From: Ancylostoma caninum
Taxonomy: Eukaryota; Nematoda; Chromadorea; Rhabditida; Ancylostomatidae
Assembly: GCA_037903475.1 (NCBI GenBank)
Contig: JBAJFG010000475.1
Span: 186,001-250,000, forward strand
Length of the DNA stretch: 64,000 nucleotides
Direction: 5' to 3'
The notes below the pieces were generated by a model. It made no database searches. It saw only the letters and a program-made list of their open reading frames with translations, and was not told where the DNA came from. Position numbers and translations under genes: made by a program. Of this stretch, positions 12,301 to 23,890 are shown piece by piece (positions within the stretch are counted from its first letter, which is position 1; every line of letters begins with the position of its first letter).

Positions 12301-14005
12301 AGGACCAGAGTTCGTTATGGGGATCTTTATATTGAAGACGCCCTGGTCACGCATCATCATATGTAACTAGTGTGCCAATCGAGTTATCGATTATCCAAGT
12401 ATCGATGTTGTTTTTGTGAAACCTAGATATTACATTTGTTTCTTCTTATATTTACGCCATGCACAGCGTCGTTTCGAGAACGGCGGATTTGGTGATTGAT
12501 GGGAAGAACTGTGCTTGTGCTAATTTTCATCCACAATATTCAGGTCGTATATTCCCTTTATAATTCTTCATACATATTAGATATTAGTAGATATTGGTAT
12601 TAATAATATTTTGATATTAATCTTGGTATTAGTAGAAGGTAGTGCTTTGTAGTTTCTTAACACTTGTCCGTTATCCGTTATCCGGTATCCGTTATCCGGT
12701 CATTTTTGGCCTATCCGTTATCCGCACCGTTATCCGGGTCGTGAAAAATCTCATATCCGCTCATCCCTGACGCACATGTCCAATTGTGGAGGATTTTCCA
12801 TGAAGACCGTTCAACGCCCCATGTACATCCTCAATGAAAAGAAGATGTGACCGCTGCGAGGCCTAAACGCCATAAATAACATTGGCTGCGTCAGGGCTGC
12901 GACTGGGGCTATCATTCATCATACAGACGCACGCGCGTCAAATGCACGCATTTAGTATAAATTACCCTTATCATGGTAAGAGCTCCGGAGAACACTTCTC
13001 AAATTAGTTTGACTACAAGGCAAAACGAACTAACGAACTCCTTCAGAAGCTAAACTCTTACTATTACTGTAATTTTGGGCCACTCTGCGATAATCATCCT
13101 CGTCGCCCTTCACCTAACTCTGTGTTCGCCCAGGTGTCTATCGACTCATACTCCTTGGGTGGGCAGTATATCACCCCTCCAGTAAGCATGGTATGGCATC
13201 GTACCTTTAGGGCTATCTTGGAGCATCTCTGAAAAACTCACAACGAAACATCAGCTAGAGGAATGTGCAAAACAACTTACGAAAATTTCTTCTTAACAAC
13301 TTCAAGAAAAAAACCGGAAAATTGTATTAATTCAGTGATTGGGCGTACAATGGTGACTACAACAATGACGATGACGGCTATGATAAGAAAACTGCAAAAG
13401 GATGGAACTACCACCAAGGCCCTGTAAGTTTCTTGTCGTTGTGTGGGTTCAAACTCTTGTATTTGTACGTTTACTTCCAGTTTTTTTTTTGCTTCTCTGG
13501 AAATACCAGTTTTTTGTTTCTTTGGAAATTAATTTTGTCTGTTGTTCGCCTAGTCATCACTACTGCCAATAGTTCATGAGTTTTCAGGCTTTTGAAGAAC
13601 TTTTCTAAAAATAAAAATTTCCATACCACAATATCCCTTTAATGAGACTTCTAAGAAGTTATCAATTGTTCAGGAGTGGCTTTGGGTTGCTGGATTCTAC
13701 CTGCGCGCCCGTCTCGCTGTTGGCCATGCGCTTGGGGGATCACACTGGGCCTCCGCCAAGAAGGAAGTTCAGTCGCGGCTAGGAAACTACTACGGACATA
13801 TAAGGGTTTGCTCTGTCTTTTCATGTTTCCTTAGATGGACTCACATTCATTGTATTATCAGAAATCCACGTGGAGCTCATTGCCGGAGCTGACCAACTCC
13901 AACGGCAGTACGTGCTGGGGAAGCTGCCCGGCACAGGCGTGGTCGGTCGGTTGTATACTCGAGGCCTGTCTGGACTTTGTCGACCTTGCCAGTGCAATGA
14001 ATTAG
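379..14005 (+). CDS. AGL: Glycogen debranching enzyme, C-terminal half (4-alpha-glucanotransferase / amylo-alpha-1,6-glucosidase), 5' partial
   Basis: This cytosolic enzyme removes glycogen branch points after phosphorylase; the C-terminal half carries the alpha-1,6-glucosidase (GH133) domain. I placed 20 exons: 379-494, 1481-1612, 1678-1828, 1918-1980, 4759-4912, 4971-5050, 5156-5299, 6585-6718, 6794-6936, 7003-7105, 7168-7238, 7334-7485, 7543-7654, 7885-7988, 9001-9136, 9187-9380, 10343-10440, 13336-13423, 13674-13805 and 13862-14005 (stop TAG 14003-14005). All have GT/AG borders and matching phases except exon 7 to 8. They total about 816 codons, roughly half of the usual 1,500-residue protein. 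Family blocks seen: [93 protein letters not shown] and LPELTN. By analogy with yeast structures, the Asp of [10 protein letters not shown] and the Glu of LPELTN are probably catalytic. The segment normally following GLQG (about 40 residues with an NDLGH-type block) is not visible. Confidence 0.95.
2002..2228. repeat. Array of palindromic TTCCGCGGAA-type repeats in intron 4
   Basis: The motif TTCGGAACTTCCGCGGAGC recurs about six times here in both orientations at irregular spacing. Its core, TTCCGCGGAA, is self-complementary. The same motif forms a second cluster at 2776-2906 in the same intron. A related motif with core GCGGAATTTCCG is found downstream of the gene at 15120-15480 and 16995-17700. 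Confidence 0.8.
2776..2906. repeat. Second cluster of TTCCGCGGAA-type repeats
   Basis: About five copies of TTCGGAACTTCCGCGGAG lie head to tail, the last ones inverted, in the intron between 1980 and 4759. Short open frames across this region are artefacts of the repeat. The rest of that intron (2229-2775 and 2907-4758) shows no other gene-like signal. Confidence 0.75.
4150..4262. repeat. Fragment of the ATCCG-rich hAT-like repeat family
   Basis: The segment carries CCGTTATCCGTAGGTTTTGG and related TATCCG repeats, matching the subterminal part of the element at 10998-12769. No CAGGGATGAGC terminus is present, so this is a partial copy inside intron 4. Confidence 0.6.
5300..6584. other. Intron 7 of the debranching enzyme, with an AT trinucleotide-rich tract and an apparently missing exon
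   Basis: About 5990-6340 is a low-complexity run of TTA/CTA/ACT-type trinucleotides. The flanking sequence is unremarkable. Family comparison predicts an exon of about 36-40 codons here, but none of the three forward frames shows it. An alternative donor at 5334 (CG|GTGAAT) would lengthen exon 7 by 34 nt and end in a NDR tripeptide, but would still not supply the missing segment. Confidence 0.6.
7989..9000. other. Intron 14, no additional gene seen
   Basis: This is an intron of about 1 kb between the [14 protein letters not shown] exon and the [11 protein letters not shown] exon. Short open frames occur on both strands, but none has splice-compatible borders or recognisable protein sequence. 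Confidence 0.5.
9381..10342. repeat. Intron 16 carrying a dispersed-repeat copy (about 9530-9850)
   Basis: Around 9545-9620 the sequence with GGGGAGCTCGTGGGCAGAGC and GAACAATGCACTCTCA resembles 53765-53850 in the PTP gene. Around 9785-9835, AGTTTTGCACGGAATCA with CACTGTGAGCAGGA resembles 54198-54235. The order is conserved, so both loci look like diverged copies of one unnamed repeat. No gene is seen in the intron. Confidence 0.5.
11462..12000 (+). mobile_element. Degenerate mariner (Tc1/mariner) element, 539 bp, nested in the hAT-like element
   Basis: The terminal inverted repeats match perfectly over 24 bp: the left starts GGGGTATCAAAAAGTTTCCG at 11462, the right ends at 12000. TA dinucleotides flank both ends, the usual mariner target. 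At 539 bp it is less than half the usual full length (about 1.3 kb), so it is internally deleted. It inserted into the hAT-like element and is therefore younger than that insertion. Confidence 0.9.
11634..11969 (+). pseudogene. Mariner transposase remnant (C-terminal part of the DDD domain)
   Basis: The 111-residue frame holds DSAPVHRL, corresponding to the second catalytic Asp region of mariner transposases, and LAPSNYF, corresponding to the LAPSDYF block with the third Asp. The spacing between the two positions is 34 residues, as in the DD34D group, but the third Asp is Asn here. The N-terminal DNA-binding part and the first Asp are absent, so the protein cannot be active. Confidence 0.85.
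12770..13335. other. Remainder of intron 17, no feature seen
   Basis: Between the hAT-like element and the exon at 13336 no coding exon, array or clear repeat could be supported. Confidence 0.4.
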
Positions 14006-14374
14006 TTCATGTAGTAATCCTTAGTGTTCATGTACACCTGATGATTGTACGTTGTTTGAGCTGCATGTGTATATTACATTGTGTGATGTAGAAACAGTGA
14101 TACATAGAGGTGCTTCCCACAGACTCGTGTATTTGACCGTAATAGCATGACTGCCACCATATAACAAACTGATGGAATGATTATAATACTCTTATCGTAC
14201 GCCTCCCTATTAGTCATTAAATTGCTCATGCACTTTATCGATTTCCTCCGTTTCCTGCCATTAGTTACTGCATTTGCTCAGTTTCCCCACGTACAGTCGT
14301 AGTGGTCACCGACGCAGCGACGGTTCATAAATATTTCGCTGCTCTTTGGAGAATAGAGAATGTAGAGTGCAGAG

Positions 14375-14380
14375 AATAAA
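14375..14380 (+). terminator. Candidate polyadenylation signal of the debranching enzyme gene
   Basis: AATAAA lies about 370 bp after the stop codon at 14005. No closer canonical AATAAA was seen. The 3' UTR length is unconfirmed. Confidence 0.4.
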
Positions 14381-15118
14381 TATGTTATGATAGAGAGAAC
14401 AACATCGGAAAAAAAAACAAAGTCAGGCCAGTATAGTTCCTTATCTTCCCATAAATAGTATCACAGAGAAGACTATGTTCCGATGTTGTCTGAGGCAGTA
14501 TATTTGGCGAGACCTCTCGTTTGACAATATATTAGGGTTATAACCATGGATGAGCGTTTTCGCGCAAAACAAAATATATTCTTAAAAACGAGTGTAGAGG
14601 ACCTACAAATATGAAGCTTTTGTGTACAATTACTCTCAGCTACTCCTCCTCATTCTCCATGCAGGAAATGAGGTTCCTTCTCGGAAAAGCCACTGAGCTG
14701 TGAGTTGAGACAGGCGTTTACCCGAACCCCTACCTTTTCGCGCTTTTTGAAGTTTTTCTTCGCGAGGAAAGTTTGCCATCAGAATTTAGGGAAAACACGC
14801 GTTAAGGTTCAAAGACATGCCGCACATCGTCTGCTGATACGCATGCAATGTAACGCATGCGCAAGAGGGGAACGTGGCTAGTAATTAGCTGCGTCGAGGG
14901 TTGGCAGTGTTCCAACATAACACACAAGATGATACATTCTACTCAATAAAATATTCAAATTTAAATAGAGCAGTAATTAAAATTTAAAAAAAAGACTATT
15001 TTGAGGAATAAAATATTCATCCAGCGGTGATTTGCCATGCTGATTACAAACCTTACATCTATTTTAAAACATAACGCAATTTTTGAAGTGATCCAAGGTA
15101 TACGGTCAATATTATAGT
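14381..15118. other. Intergenic sequence, nothing recognised
   Basis: This AT-rich stretch has no ORF resembling a known family and no clear repeat or RNA gene. Confidence 0.4.
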
Positions 15119-15920
<802 letters not shown>

Positions 15921-16439
15921 TTATACACACAGATTAGCGCAATTGCACAAAATTTAGAAGGAACAAAATTCCAATTAGTTCTTGTAACTCCTTAGTATCT
16001 CACGAGCTATGCATGAAGAGGAAGACTTCATGGGACATGATCTTGCGAAATCTGCAAATACACGATGAGGATCAACTAGAAAATTTAGATTTCAAGTACA
16101 AAATTAAGCCCTCTTTATCAAAAGATCTGAGGTTAGCAGAAATGAACTATCATGTTTTGTGCCAAGTCTCATGTAATCTGAATCTGGCTATACGCAAAAA
16201 TCTTTGATTTTTCGAATGGCGCTGTCTGTAGCTGATCCTCGGATACCGGATAACAAAATTTTAAAAATGCTACCGTAATTAGGCCAGCTAATCCGTGCAG
16301 AGTTTTTTTTGAATAGCTCCTATTCCCTAGTGTTCCATGGTATTAGGTCATAAAAGCCAACCACACTAGTCACTGGCTTAGGAATGAAAGTCTGGTGTTA
16401 CTCTGGAAGTAGTGGTTTCTATAGTGAACACATTCAAAA

Positions 16440-16565
16440 ACTGACTTCGAATATTCGAATATCGAATACTTTAGGCCGTCGGAACCATTTGAACGAATGA
16501 ATAACATTTGAAACAAAAATTTTAAAAGTACTGGAATTCGAATATTCGAATGAACGAGTAATTGA
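16440..16565. repeat. CGAATATT repeat cluster
   Basis: Short runs of CGAATATTCGAAT occur here. The same self-complementary octamer family recurs at about 40205-40420, 44950-45090, 49440-49610 and 50115-50290. Confidence 0.65.
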
Positions 16566-16994
16566 ATGAGTTTTTCCTGCGAAGTGTTAGGTTAGTGTTA
16601 ACACATTCATATTTCATTTTAATATACAGATAACACGTCCACCTCTCGGGATCAAAATCTGCAACGAGTCACAAGAAAAACAAAAACATTGAATAACCAT
16701 AAATGCTACTGAAGAGCACTCATCCAGGCTGAAATCAGTTGAGGAGCGACCAATTTAAACGGTCACAATCCAGGTACTACGCACAAGTCGCTGAGTTCAA
16801 AATCCGATTAGTGGACGTTGTAGCCTGCACATAAAAACGGTGAGATATGAGAAATCTAAATTCGCCAAGAAATGTGACAGATGAACTGCAAAAACAATGG
16901 TTTGGGAAGGTGCTGATGAAGAGCCGGAGCAAACACGACTGATGAAGAGCCGGAGCAACGCCGATAAGTCAGTGTGCCACGTCGTTAGATGGCA
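16566..16994. other. Intergenic sequence, nothing recognised
   Basis: No coding or repeat feature could be supported between the CGAATATT cluster and the next GCGGAA/TTCCG array. Confidence 0.35.
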
Positions 16995-17700
16995 TGTCCT
17001 GCTGCGGAATTTCCGGAGCTCGGGGCCGCTCCTTTCTTCTGCGGTTTTCCTGCGTTTCTGCTGCGGAAATTCCGGAGCGCTTCTTTCTCTGCGTCTCTCT
17101 CACTGCGGATCCCTTTCTGCTGCTGTTTTTCCGAAAGCCGTTTTATTCTGCTGCGGAATTTCCGGAAGGCCCATGTTCTGCTGCGGAATTTCCGGCAGTT
17201 TGTCTGAGTACACACATACATACACATATATACACACATACATTCACATACATTCACATACACACAGGATACCTAAACGGTTCACGCGACAGCAGCGCAA
17301 GGAAGAAAACATTGAATAACTCTAAATGGTACTGAAGTGCAATGCGCTCACAAGCAGCTGAGTTTTAGATCCTATCAGTGGATTTTGTACCCTACATATC
17401 AAGAATGTGGAATATTAAAAATATGAAATTGCGAGATGTGACAGATGATGAGCAACAGCGATGATCTGGGTAAATTACGCAGCAAATTCAACTGGCCAAT
17501 CAATCAGTGTGCCACGTCGTTAGATGACGTGTCCTGCTGCGGAATTTCCGGGGTTTGGGGCAGTATGTTTTTCATGCGGTTCGTTTCTGCTATAGAAATT
17601 CCGACGCCCTTTTTATTCTCTGCATCTATCTGTCCATGAATCCCTTTCTGTTGCTGTTCTTCCAAAAAGCATCTGATTCTGCTGTGGAATTTCCGGCAGT
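16995..17700. repeat. GCGGAA/TTCCG palindromic repeat arrays (two clusters)
   Basis: The motif CTGCTGCGGAATTTCCGG recurs at 16998-17200 and 17530-17700. It is separated by CT-rich filler (CTCTCTCACTGCGGATCCC and similar) and, around 17210-17265, an ACATACA-rich run. The two clusters look like diverged copies of one unit: both are preceded by CAGTGTGCCACGTCGTTAGAT. Open frames here are repeat artefacts. Confidence 0.7.
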
Positions 17701-18695
17701 GTCTTCTCAGATTTTGCAAACGGGGATTATTTGACCGTATTATCACGAATTCGCTATCCGCTTTTTATTGCGATGCCTTCTTTCATCAGTCGAACCTCGG
17801 ATCGGGAATCCTTTCAAATCTGGAATTCCGAAAGCGTTGGGAAACTGATCCATGACTACGGAAAACGAATTTCTGAAGTCAAAAAAATTGTTTTTAAAAG
17901 GGGTAGTAGAGTTCAGGATTCATTTTCTTTCAAGTTGAAATAATCAAAATTGACGAAATACTAGTACAGTTGACTATATGCAATCTGAAAATAAAATACA
18001 GGAAATAAAACATGTATACAGAGGATTTATATGCAAATTATTATTTATATGCAAATTATTCTCAAAAAAGTACCCGCCTACTAATTTACAAATTCACAGC
18101 GATTCCAACTGTTTTACTTCAGATTCTCAAGATTTTCAAAATTCGTGACTCTTTCTCATCTATAGTGGAAGACACTTCCACATTGGTAATTCTGAAGGAA
18201 TTTTGCATGCTAAAGAAGTTTAGTTTAACTGTCGTGAAATAACCTCCATACGACTGGTAAAAGCTGGTTTTGGGTGGTACTCAAAAGGCTACATTACGGT
18301 ACAAAATAGCCATGATTTTCGTGTTTGGCATGTCGATAACCCCAGCGTACAAATTTTCTGGGGATTCCGCAAGACTTATAACAGCGTATGCAGACACGTC
18401 CCACAGACCTGTGGCCCCGCCCCTTCTATTGCCTGTCGGGCGCGTACCCGCGGGTCATGGCGGCGGTTCTTTGAACCTTACCGCGGCGACGCCGAATTAA
18501 GCAGTGGTCTGGTAATGGCGAGTCTTGACTACGTGTCGACCAAGACTTGACTTCATATCTTACTTCTTCAGTTTTTTTCTGGAATATTTCTCTTCACCTT
18601 CGCCTTTGTAAATCGAAAATTGAGTTTTTGTAATCGAGTACTTGACCTATAGGTGCGCAAAGAATTGCTCTTTAAGCTTTTGTAGACAGCTGAGC
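17701..18695. other. Intergenic sequence, nothing recognised
   Basis: Several short frames exist, but none shows a recognisable domain or convincing splice structure. Confidence 0.35.
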
Positions 18696-19026
18696 ATATC
18701 TCTTCAATGACATTCTAACAGAGATGAAAAAGGGTGCGCGCATTTATAATTTTACACCCTAATATTTGAGGCCTTTATTTGTCTGGGTTGTTGGCAAACT
18801 CACCTGCGAGGTTGCCAGACGAACCTCGCCGAATGTATCGTCACTAATTTCTGAATGAGCGCAACCCATTCCCCTGTTTTTGCCAAAACCACGATAATCG
18901 TGATTAGCGTGTGAAATAACCAAACTGTGATGTTACAGAAGTTTCTAAGAGATTACTTTTCTATTCTGTAACTACCGTAACCCCACTACAACGAGGTTAC
19001 GGTAGAGAGTGTATGCTATGATATAC
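18696..19026 (+). repeat. Outer left arm of the palindrome
   Basis: It pairs with 27456-27786 with only a handful of substitutions over about 330 bp. The block TTGGCAAACTCACCTGCGAG with CCAGACGAACCTCGCCGAAT has a diverged relative at about 47225-47280. Confidence 0.85.
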
Positions 19027-19074
19027 GGGTAACATGGAGTTAGGGAGGGGGAGGGGCACTTGGTATAAGTCGAT
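19027..19074 (+). mobile_element. MITE-A copy, left half (split by the LINE)
   Basis: It starts GGGTAACATGGAGTTAGG and runs through the G-rich stretch into CACTTGGTATAAGTCGAT, where it breaks. The other half resumes at 23891 with AATATGACCTG. The uninterrupted copies at 26236-26470 and 27241-27455 show CGATAATATGACC or its equivalent across this point. Confidence 0.85.
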
Positions 19075-19339
19075 CATCTCGCCATCATCTCGCCATCATC
19101 ACTCGCCGTGGGCGGTCGCGTTTTGTTTTATCTCGCTACTTCCGGAATTTAGGTCGATTTTTTCCCTTTGTACTAGCTAAATCTATCCAATTTTACAATT
19201 TCTCTAGACCATCTTGATCCTACATCAAATCTTCATAGGTATAATCACCGTGCACCACTCTTTTGCCTATTTAACTCCTTTCATCATCCAATTTTCGGCT
19301 GTTTTCGCGCCTCGCTTCCTTCAACATTGATTTCTGGTC

Positions 19340-20053
19340 ATGGCTATGCCTGGATCTTCTCAACGAGTTACTCGTAGTGCTTCTTCAAAGGCCAACAAGG
19401 GGAAAGGCGTTACGTCCAGTAGTCGTCTTCTTGGAAGTTCCCAACCAAAACCGGTTGACCCTGAATATGGCTTGGAGGACATGGACTACACCACTCTTTC
19501 CAGTGAGGAGATCATCAACGCATTGTTCGAAAGGAATACGGACCCTGTCTCCGAAAAGATGATGCTGATTCTCAAGGGTAGGATGGGACAGGAAGTTTCG
19601 GATGCAGTTGAAAAGGAAAAGCGAGATCGTAGCCTCGTGATCTCGGGACTCGCCGAGTGGGGTATGGATAAGCCACTATTGCAGCGACAGAAGTACCTTG
19701 ACGAACAAGTGGCCGATATCCTCGACACCCTGAAAGTGGACTGTCTGCCTGAAGTCGTCTACAGGATGGGAAAGTACAGTGAGACGAGACCGCGACTAAT
19801 CAAGGTCGTACTTCCATCCAGATCACATTGGAGCTTAGCGCTGTCCAATGCTTACCTTCTCCGACGTACAAAATATTCCAACATATACGTGCGAAGAAGT
19901 ATGACTTCTGCCGAACGTAAGCAGGAGTACGAGTCACGCGAACAGGCTCGTATTAAAAATGAAGGTAAGTCAACAAGAGAATGGGTGGTTTACAGGGGGG
20001 AACTTCGTCATATTTCCGACTTACCTCGTAGACGGCATGAGGGAAACCTCTAA
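19340..20053 (+). CDS. LINE ORF1 protein (RNA-binding-type)
   Basis: This 237-residue ORF starts at an ATG about 265 bp into the element. The N-terminus is Ser/Lys-rich and basic. The middle has a charged helical stretch (around residues 60-95). A compact domain follows with RSLVISGLAEW and VYRMGKYSETRPRLIKVVLP. The RMGK...RPRLIKV layout is typical of ORF1 proteins of CR1-like LINEs, where it probably forms the RRM-like nucleic-acid-binding fold. The ORF is intact. The name rests on position and style, not on a search. Confidence 0.7.
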   Translation: MAMPGSSQRVTRSASSKANKGKGVTSSSRLLGSSQPKPVDPEYGLEDMDYTTLSSEEIINALFERNTDPVSEKMMLILKGRMGQEVSDAVEKEKRDRSLVISGLAEWGMDKPLLQRQKYLDEQVADILDTLKVDCLPEVVYRMGKYSETRPRLIKVVLPSRSHWSLALSNAYLLRRTKYSNIYVRRSMTSAERKQEYESREQARIKNEGKSTREWVVYRGELRHISDLPRRRHEGNL

Positions 20054-23000
20054 ATCAGCCTGGCTCTGCCCCCTTGGTTGACTGCTTCTTGTTCAATGCT
20101 CGCAGCCTCGCTAACAAACTACACCTTCTCCGTACGTTTTTGTGTTACTACCAACCGAATTTTCTTTGCATAACCGAAAGCTGGTTAGGATCTAACATTT
20201 CCGATAGTGAACTTATTTCTGAGCTACCATACGCTGTTTACCGAGCCGATAGACAAAATCAAAAAGGAGGAGGAGTTTGTTGTTTGATTAATGATAATTT
20301 TTGTGGCATTTCTATTAAAGTCAGAGCAGATATGATTGCGGACGTATTGTGTCTAGACATTTTCTCCGTGTTCCATCCTGTACCTCTGAGGCTCATAACT
20401 GTTTATCGCCCTCCCTGTTCTCCTAAACATGAAGATGACAAGTTGATTGAAACAATTTCTGACCTTTGCTCTGCCTCATGTCAAGTTGTTCTCCTAGGAG
20501 ACTTTAATGTGAATTTGATGAGCTCTGCTCGTGCTACAAACAACTCTGCCACCAGGCGCTTCAAAAATCTGTTTGAAAGCTGTAATTTAGTCCAAAATGT
20601 CAGTGCTCCGACCCGGCAAGGGGCTCTTCTTGATCTAGTGCTTTCATCAGAGCCGATTATCAGCAACCTTAGACTTTATCCTCCCTTTGGCAACTCTGAT
20701 CATAACATTGTCAGGTTCACGATCAATATGAGTTGCCAAGAGCCTCTGTATCTGCCACGTCCTGATTTTAGACAAGCCAACTACTCAGAATTAATAAAAT
20801 ACCTTGCCGATGTTGACTGGTTCAACGTCTTCTCAGGCTACTCTTCTGCTTCTGAAATGTATTACCGGTTTTGTCTAATAGTTTACAGTGGTCTGGCAAA
20901 ATTCGTCCCCTTCAAAATGAAGCGACCTCATTTTCCCCGATACCCGCCTCACGTACTCAATTTAGTTGAGCAAAAATCCCGCTTGTTTGACCAGCTAGTG
21001 GACCCTTTGAAGAATCCACTTTATAAGAAAGTATGCGCCGATCTTGACCATCACATCAGAAAATATTTGGCCAACAGCCAACGGCGACTGTCTAGGATTG
21101 GTATGAAGTCCTTCTACAGAACGTTCAGTTGCGGAATTAAGTCACAACAGAAGATCCCCATTCTAACAGATGGCAATGGGAATCAGTTTAAATCCGACCT
21201 AGAAAAAGCGAATGCTCTCGGTAATTTTTTTGCGTCTGTTTATTCAAGTGCATCTCATAATCAGCAACAAACTCCTCCTCATCTGTCTTCCTCTTTCGTT
21301 CCCTGCCGCATTACTCATGACTGCCCTGAGATATACATCCACCCTCATGAAGTGCTAGCGACATTGAAGAAGATGAAAACGTCAACCTCATCTTCTTACG
21401 ATGGTATACCTCAGATTGTTTACAAGATGTGCGCCAAAGTTCTATACCAACCCCTTTGTCATATTTTCAATGTTTCGATGATGTTAGGCGAAATTCCGAG
21501 TGTCTGGAAGGAAGCACTTGTAACCGCTATACCCAAGCAGAACTGCTCTAACCTGATCTCCAACTTTCGACCAATTAGCATTACTCCCTCCTCCGGCAAG
21601 ATCTTAGAGAAAATAATTAATGAAAGATTGAGCAATTGGGTACTTCAGCATAAGTTTATTCCTAATGAGCAACATGGATTTCAGCATGGATGTTCTACAG
21701 TGACGCTGCTTTCTGACTCTACTTTTGAGTGGTTAACAGAAGTGGATAAGGGAAACTCAATCGACGTTATCTTTTTTGATCTTTCGAAAGCTTTTGGCAT
21801 GGTAGACCACAGCAAGTTATTATTCAAGCTTGAATGCTATGGAATTCAAGGCCGCCTTCTTGACTGGGTTAAATCTTACCTAGATGAGCGATACATGACA
21901 GTGAAAGTTAATAACAGCTTCTCGCAACGCTTTGTTCTACCAAAAGGTGTCCCACAAGGAGGTGTGCTTTCGCCCTTGCTTTTTTTGATTTTCACTGCAG
22001 AACTCCCGAGCTACTTAAAAACACACCATGACATGAAAGTTCAAATGTTCGCAGATGATGTAAAAATTTATATCTCATACAATAGTAATGAACAGCCCAC
22101 CGCCTCGGATGCTATCACTTCAGCAATCAACCGAATGCTTTCCTGGTCTCAAACATGGGGATTGCCCCTTAACCCTTCCAAAATTGTCGCTATGCATTTC
22201 GGCAATGCACCTCGGACCGTCTACAAATGCGGAGACGTCACAATTCAATATCAAGACCAGGTCAAAGATCTCGGAGTTATTGTGGACAACAAACTCACTT
22301 TCGCTCCTTATGTTGAGTCAATGACAAAGAGGGCCCTGGCATCACTGTTTGCGGTCATACGTAATACCCACTATAACGATCCTTCCCTGCTAGTACGCAT
22401 TTGTAGACGGTCCGAGGTGCATTGCCGAAATGCATAGCGACAATTTTGGAAGGGTTAAGAGGCAATCCCCATGTTTGCGACCAGGAAAGCATTCGGTTGA
22501 TTGCTGAAGTGATAGCATCCGAGGCGGTGGGCTCTTCATTACTATTGTATGAGATATAAATTTTTACATCATCTGCGAACATTTGAACATTCATGTCATG
22601 GTGTTTACAAACCTTTACAAAACGTATGTCCTTCCACATTCAGAGTATGCATCACCTGTTTGGAGTCCTTTTTTGAAAAAGCATGTGCAAAAGTTGGAGA
22701 AGGTTCAACAAACATTCACTAGGATAGTGTTTTACAAGTGCTTCCCAAATCCTGGTTACCCTGAAATGCTTCCATCCTATAAAAGTAGACTTGAGACTCT
22801 GAAACTGAAAAGCTTGAAGTATCGACGGGTTGTGAGCGATTTGATTCTATGCTTCCGTACTTTACGTAAAGAAGTAAAACTTCGTGCTAGCAAGTACTGG
22901 ATCTTCCGGCCCACAGGAGGACGTTCAAGCTACTTCAGCCTACATTGCCGTAAACTCGGAAACAAGTATTTGCCGGTAGTTTTCAATTCTTTTTTCCTCA

Positions 23001-23122
23001 GAGTAACTCGATGGATCAGGTTACTACCCACTGAGGTGGTTTCTAGTCCTAACTCCAAATCCTTCAAGAAAAAACTGGAGAAGTTGAATGTTTTCGACAT
23101 TTTGGATATAAGTGACGTTTAG
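20041..23122 (+). pseudogene. LINE ORF2: apurinic-type endonuclease plus reverse transcriptase, interrupted by an inverted insert
   Basis: The open frame begins at 20041, overlapping the end of ORF1 by 13 nt in another frame. It has no ATG near its start, so expression would need frameshifting or reinitiation. N-terminal EEP endonuclease blocks are NARSLANK, TESWL, YRPPCSPK, LLGDFNVNL and FGNSDHNIV. RT blocks follow: FRPISITPSSGKILEK, FFDLSKAFGMVDHSKL (the usual Asp after Phe-x is retained as AFGMVDH), PKGVPQGGVLSPLLF and the FADD motif at about 22050. The frame stops at 22437 inside a 209-bp inverted insert and resumes at about 22605 with LYKTYVLPHSEYASPVW, running to the stop ending at 23122. 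Confidence 0.9.
22396..22604 (-). repeat. 209-bp inverted copy of the LINE's own RT segment (22023-22231)
   Basis: The reverse complement of 22396-22604 matches 22023-22231 end to end with about four substitutions. On the minus strand it re-encodes QMFADDVKIYISYNSNE and following residues. It sits exactly between LLVRI and LYKTYVLP of the expected protein, so little or nothing of the host frame was lost. Confidence 0.95.
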
Positions 23123-23890
23123 GTGTAGTGGGTCACTTCTACGAGCTGCTTGCGTCATCCAAGGACTGCCTACGTCAATGTTTTTTCCTACTATTTACCA
23201 TTACTCTGTTCTTGTTTTCTAGCAGTGAAAACAATAGTTCTGTTCGTGCTGAACTAGCGACTTGTCTTGCTTCTTCATCTTTTTTTTCCTCCACTAGACA
23301 TCATCCTGTAGGCATGTAATGCTGGGGCTGTTTTTCGTGAATTATCTGCATTTAATGGGCGTCAAGGTGTCCCTTCACCCAACAAGAAACACTGTTGGAC
23401 TTCTCTCCAGAACCCTTTGCTGCAGCAGAGTGATGGCAAGAGCCGGCGAGCATCCGCCTAAGTTTACGCCTGGGGTTCGTACCAGATCAAAGAGTCGCCT
23501 CAGGCGTCCGCCCCAGAATGGATCTTCCAGTTGCGTTCTTGGGTGCGTGATTATCTCAATGGTCTCATAGTCATCAGCGTTGTAGCCTCAAAATCACTCC
23601 TTGCAGTTGACGGTGTTCCTCCGTTGCGGTGAAGGCCAAGGTGCCACCAGAATCCAGAACTCTAGCTTCATTAGTACCAGCACATACATTTACCCAGCTT
23701 CAGCTCCCATGCCTAATTTTGTATCCTATCCGGTGTTACAAAACTATTCCCTCAAGATCCAAGACGAGTCCGCAAAGTCAGTTGTTTTAGCCAGCTTTCA
23801 CAACTCACTATGTACTTGTTCTTCATATTTTTTGACTGTTTTGTTGTTTTCATGATCAGGCACACCATGCTGGTGTATTATTAAATAAAT

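Larger units (their letters stand above)
10998..12769. mobile_element. Non-autonomous hAT-like DNA transposon, 1,772 bp, with 8-bp target duplication
   Basis: The left end reads CAGGGATGAGCGGAT (10998-11012) and the right end is its reverse complement, finishing ATCCGCTCATCCCTG at 12769. The same 8 bases, ACGCACAT, flank both ends (10990-10997 and 12770-12777). CAGGG-type termini and 8-bp duplications are typical of the hAT superfamily. Subterminal zones (about 11020-11120 and 12660-12750) are packed with CCGTTATCCG repeats. No hAT transposase is seen inside. A mariner remnant sits within it. The whole element lies in debranching-enzyme intron 17. Confidence 0.85.
19075..23890 (+). mobile_element. 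CR1/Jockey-superfamily non-LTR retrotransposon (LINE), about 4.8 kb
   Basis: The element has a 5' UTR starting with CATCTCGCC repeats, an ORF1, a partly overlapping ORF2 with endonuclease and reverse transcriptase, and a 3' end reading TTATTAAATAAAT. It splits a MITE cleanly between CGAT and AATATG with no visible target duplication. It appears nearly full length, but ORF2 is broken near its C-terminus. Confidence 0.85.
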
